A DNA stretch of 64,000 bases from an uncultured Opitutaceae bacterium (lineage in GTDB: Bacteria; Verrucomicrobiota; Verrucomicrobiia; Opitutales; Opitutaceae), in NCBI GenBank assembly GCA_903890485.1, contig CAITBM010000026.1, positions 1-64,000 of the forward strand, in the 5' to 3' direction. Made by a program: the position numbers and the translations under genes. The notes beneath the pieces were generated by a model. It did no database searches. It saw only the letters and a program-made list of their open reading frames with translations, and was not told the origin of the DNA. This document shows positions 62,392 to 64,000 of this stretch, piece after piece. Numbering within the stretch: the first letter of the stretch is position 1; each line of letters starts with the position of its first letter.

Positions 62392-64000
62392 CGAGCCGTC
62401 CGACCAGGCAGCGCGCGACCGGTTCACCTCCGACTGGGGCGTGAACCTGGCCGTGGTCGCAAACGCGGGCTCGGGGAAGACCACGGCCATATCGGACCGG
62501 CTCGCGGCCATGGCGCTCTCGCCCACCGGCTCGGAGATGCTCGCCCGCACGGCAGTGGTGACCTACACGAAGAAGGCGGCCGCGCAGATCGGGCAGCGGG
62601 CGCGCACGGCGCTCCTGAGGCGGATGTCGGGGGCGGGGAGGGCCGACGTCGAGGCGCTCTCCCGCCTGGACCGGGTGTTCTTCGGGACGATCCACAGCTT
62701 CTGCCTCCTCCTGGCGCGCCGACACGGGAGCGCCATCGGTATCCATCTTAACCCTACGCTCGTGGATTCAGGCGAGGAATCCCACTGGCAGGAGTTCCTG
62801 GAGCAGGACCCCATGCTCTTCACCTCGCTCTCCGAGTCCCAGGTGGACGCCTTCCTCCGGCACGCCGCCCTGGACGACATCTTCGAGCTGGCCAGGGAGC
62901 TGGACCGGAAGACGGCGAGGCTCCTTTGCGCCGTCCCTCCGGCCCCGGCCCCCCCGGGGCCCGACGCCCGCGTCCTGGCCGAGATCCTGGCGGCCACGCC
63001 GGCCCGCAAGGGGCCCGGGGCGGCGGCCCTGGCCCGCAACCAGCTGGCGGCGAAGGCCTGGGCCGAGCGCTTTCAAAACGAAAAGGGTCCCCTTGCGATC
63101 CTTAGGCCCGAGGGCACCGCCTCGGGGATAAAGGACCTCTACCGCCGGCTTTTCTCGCCGCTCAAGAACTGGCTTGCCCATGCGGGCGGAGTCCTGGCCG
63201 CCGAGCTCTCGGTTCGGTACCGGGCGTGGCGCCTGGACCGCGGCATCCAGACCTATGCCGACCAGGTCGAGACTGCGCTCTCGATCCTGGAGGACCCCGT
63301 CATGCTTGAGCGCATCCGCTCTGAAGGGTGGCGGGTCATCCTTGACGAGGCGCAGGACACCGACCCCAAGCAGTTCGCGGTGCTTGTCGAAATCACGCGC
63401 CCCCCGGGCGAGCGCCGTGGATCCTGGCCCGGGGCGGGCGGGCAGGGGCCCCGGCCGGGGCATTTCTGCATGGTGGGGGACGCCCAGCAGGGCATCTACT
63501 CGGCCCGGGCCGACATCCGCAACTTCCAGGCCCACGTTTCGGCGTTCGAGTCCGGGGCGTCGTCGCAGAAGCTCGCCTTCGCGGTCACCTTCCGCTCGCC
63601 CAAGAGCGTGGTTCGACTGCTCAACGCGACGCTTCCGGCGGCATTCGGCCAGGGCCGGCCCCACAACCAGGGGCTGCCGCCCGAGGACGGGGCCCCGGCC
63701 CCGAACCTGCAGGTGGAGTATGAGGCCCTGGTTGCGGGGCCCGGCAACTCGGAGGGCGGAACCCTCCTTGTGCCGCTGCCGCCGTTTTCGGCGCCCGGCA
63801 GGAAAGGCGCCTCCGACCAGAAGCTCGAGCACGAGGCCCGCCACCTGGCCCGGTTGTTGGCCCGTAGGGGACCGGAAGCTTTGGGTGCCCGTTCCTGGGG
63901 GGAGGTGTGCATCCTGGCGCCCCGGACCGCGTGGCTCACGATCATCCGGGACCAGCTCGAGCGCGAGGGCCTTAAGACGGCCCTGCAGGTCCGGCGCAAC
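62384..64000 (+). CDS. AddA/UvrD-like ATP-dependent helicase (partial, cut by window end)
   Basis: 539 residues are visible from ATG 62384; the frame is open to the window end. UvrD-family motifs in order: Walker A 'VVANAGSGKTTAISDRLA', motif Ia 'VVTYTKKAAAQIGQRAR', 'VFFGTIHSFCLLLARRHGS', a long insertion with proline-rich stretches, Walker B 'VILDEAQDTDPKQF', motif III 'HFCMVGDAQQGIYSARADI', and motif IV 'FAVTFRSPKSVVRLLN'. A C-terminal nuclease domain, expected for AddA, would lie beyond the window. It unwinds DNA from breaks together with the upstream nuclease, overlapping it by 8 bases. It is probably housekeeping recombination rather than defence. Confidence 0.88.
   Translation, partial: MSSEPSDQAARDRFTSDWGVNLAVVANAGSGKTTAISDRLAAMALSPTGSEMLARTAVVTYTKKAAAQIGQRARTALLRRMSGAGRADVEALSRLDRVFFGTIHSFCLLLARRHGSAIGIHLNPTLVDSGEESHWQEFLEQDPMLFTSLSESQVDAFLRHAALDDIFELARELDRKTARLLCAVPPAPAPPGPDARVLAEILAATPARKGPGAAALARNQLAAKAWAERFQNEKGPLAILRPEGTASGIKDLYRRLFSPLKNWLAHAGGVLAAELSVRYRAWRLDRGIQTYADQVETALSILEDPVMLERIRSEGWRVILDEAQDTDPKQFAVLVEITRPPGERRGSWPGAGGQGPRPGHFCMVGDAQQGIYSARADIRNFQAHVSAFESGASSQKLAFAVTFRSPKSVVRLLNATLPAAFGQGRPHNQGLPPEDGAPAPNLQVEYEALVAGPGNSEGGTLLVPLPPFSAPGRKGASDQKLEHEARHLARLLARRGPEALGARSWGEVCILAPRTAWLTIIRDQLEREGLKTALQVRRN

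Noticed and set aside
59506-64000. Phage-defence nuclease-helicase system
   Set aside because: The pair resembles AddAB housekeeping recombination genes coupled to rpsT, and no defence genes are nearby.

Overview
The window is 64 kb of GC-rich bacterial chromosome that reads most naturally as a free-living, polysaccharide-degrading member of the Verrucomicrobiota, probably an Opitutaceae-like lineage. The reasons are the paired DUF1592-type cytochrome and Tat-exported DUF1552 genes (typical of Planctomycetes and Verrucomicrobia), secreted glycosidases with a sodium/sugar symporter and araBAD, a RodA-RNase G pair, many starts without a clear Shine-Dalgarno, and several GTG/TTG starts. The assignment is inference; no rRNA gene lies in the window.

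Layout. 1-800: truncated tail of a two-receiver hybrid histidine kinase behind a large hairpin. 0.9-6.8 kb: GH5 glycosidase, purine-type permease, orphan periplasmic binding protein and a GH127 glycosidase whose 3' end runs into the binding protein. 6.8-10.1 kb: operon of outer-membrane barrel, cupredoxin and membrane adenylate cyclase. 10.2-14.1 kb: beta-helix/FN3 secreted protein, SpoIIAA-like protein, DEAD-box helicase. 14-26 kb: carbohydrate island (araB-araA-araD, divergent SSS symporter, GalM, GH2 beta-galactosidase, YceH, CE2-like esterase). 26-30.6 kb: sulfur-salvage locus with a RuBisCO-like protein, a cupin and a cystathionine gamma-synthase-family enzyme, divergent from a MetY sulfhydrylase and a CoA-binding protein. 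30.6-37 kb: small secreted proteins, the DUF1592/DUF1552 pair and an AraC regulator. 37-40.3 kb: RNase G/E and RodA. 40.4-42.3 kb: a decayed patch with a truncated O-antigen ligase and an internally deleted membrane protein. 42.3-54.6 kb: RNase Y, a PuuD-like cytochrome-fused membrane protein, an inositol-phosphatase family enzyme, an exonuclease, WecG/TagA glycosyltransferase, HAD phosphatase, gyrBA and a C4 zinc-ribbon coiled-coil protein. 54.7-55.2 kb: RNase P RNA. 55.2-64 kb: TonB receptor with a phosphodiesterase, rpsT, and an AddB/AddA-like recombination nuclease pair cut by the window end.

Functional picture. The carbohydrate genes form a coherent route for arabinose- and galactose-containing plant polymers: secreted GH5, GH127, GH2 and an esterase liberate sugars, GalM equilibrates anomers, the SSS symporter imports them, and AraA/AraB/AraD convert L-arabinose to D-xylulose 5-phosphate. 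The most interesting locus is the RuBisCO-like protein plus cupin: this pair matches the later steps of the methylthioadenosine-isoprenoid shunt known from Rhodospirillum rubrum (5-methylthioribulose-1-P to 1-methylthioxylulose-5-P, then to deoxyxylulose-5-P and methanethiol), and the flanking PLP enzymes are well placed to turn methanethiol back into methionine. The outer-membrane barrel/cupredoxin/adenylate cyclase operon is the second candidate for an undescribed system. No CRISPR array, insertion sequence, prophage or convincing tRNA was seen.
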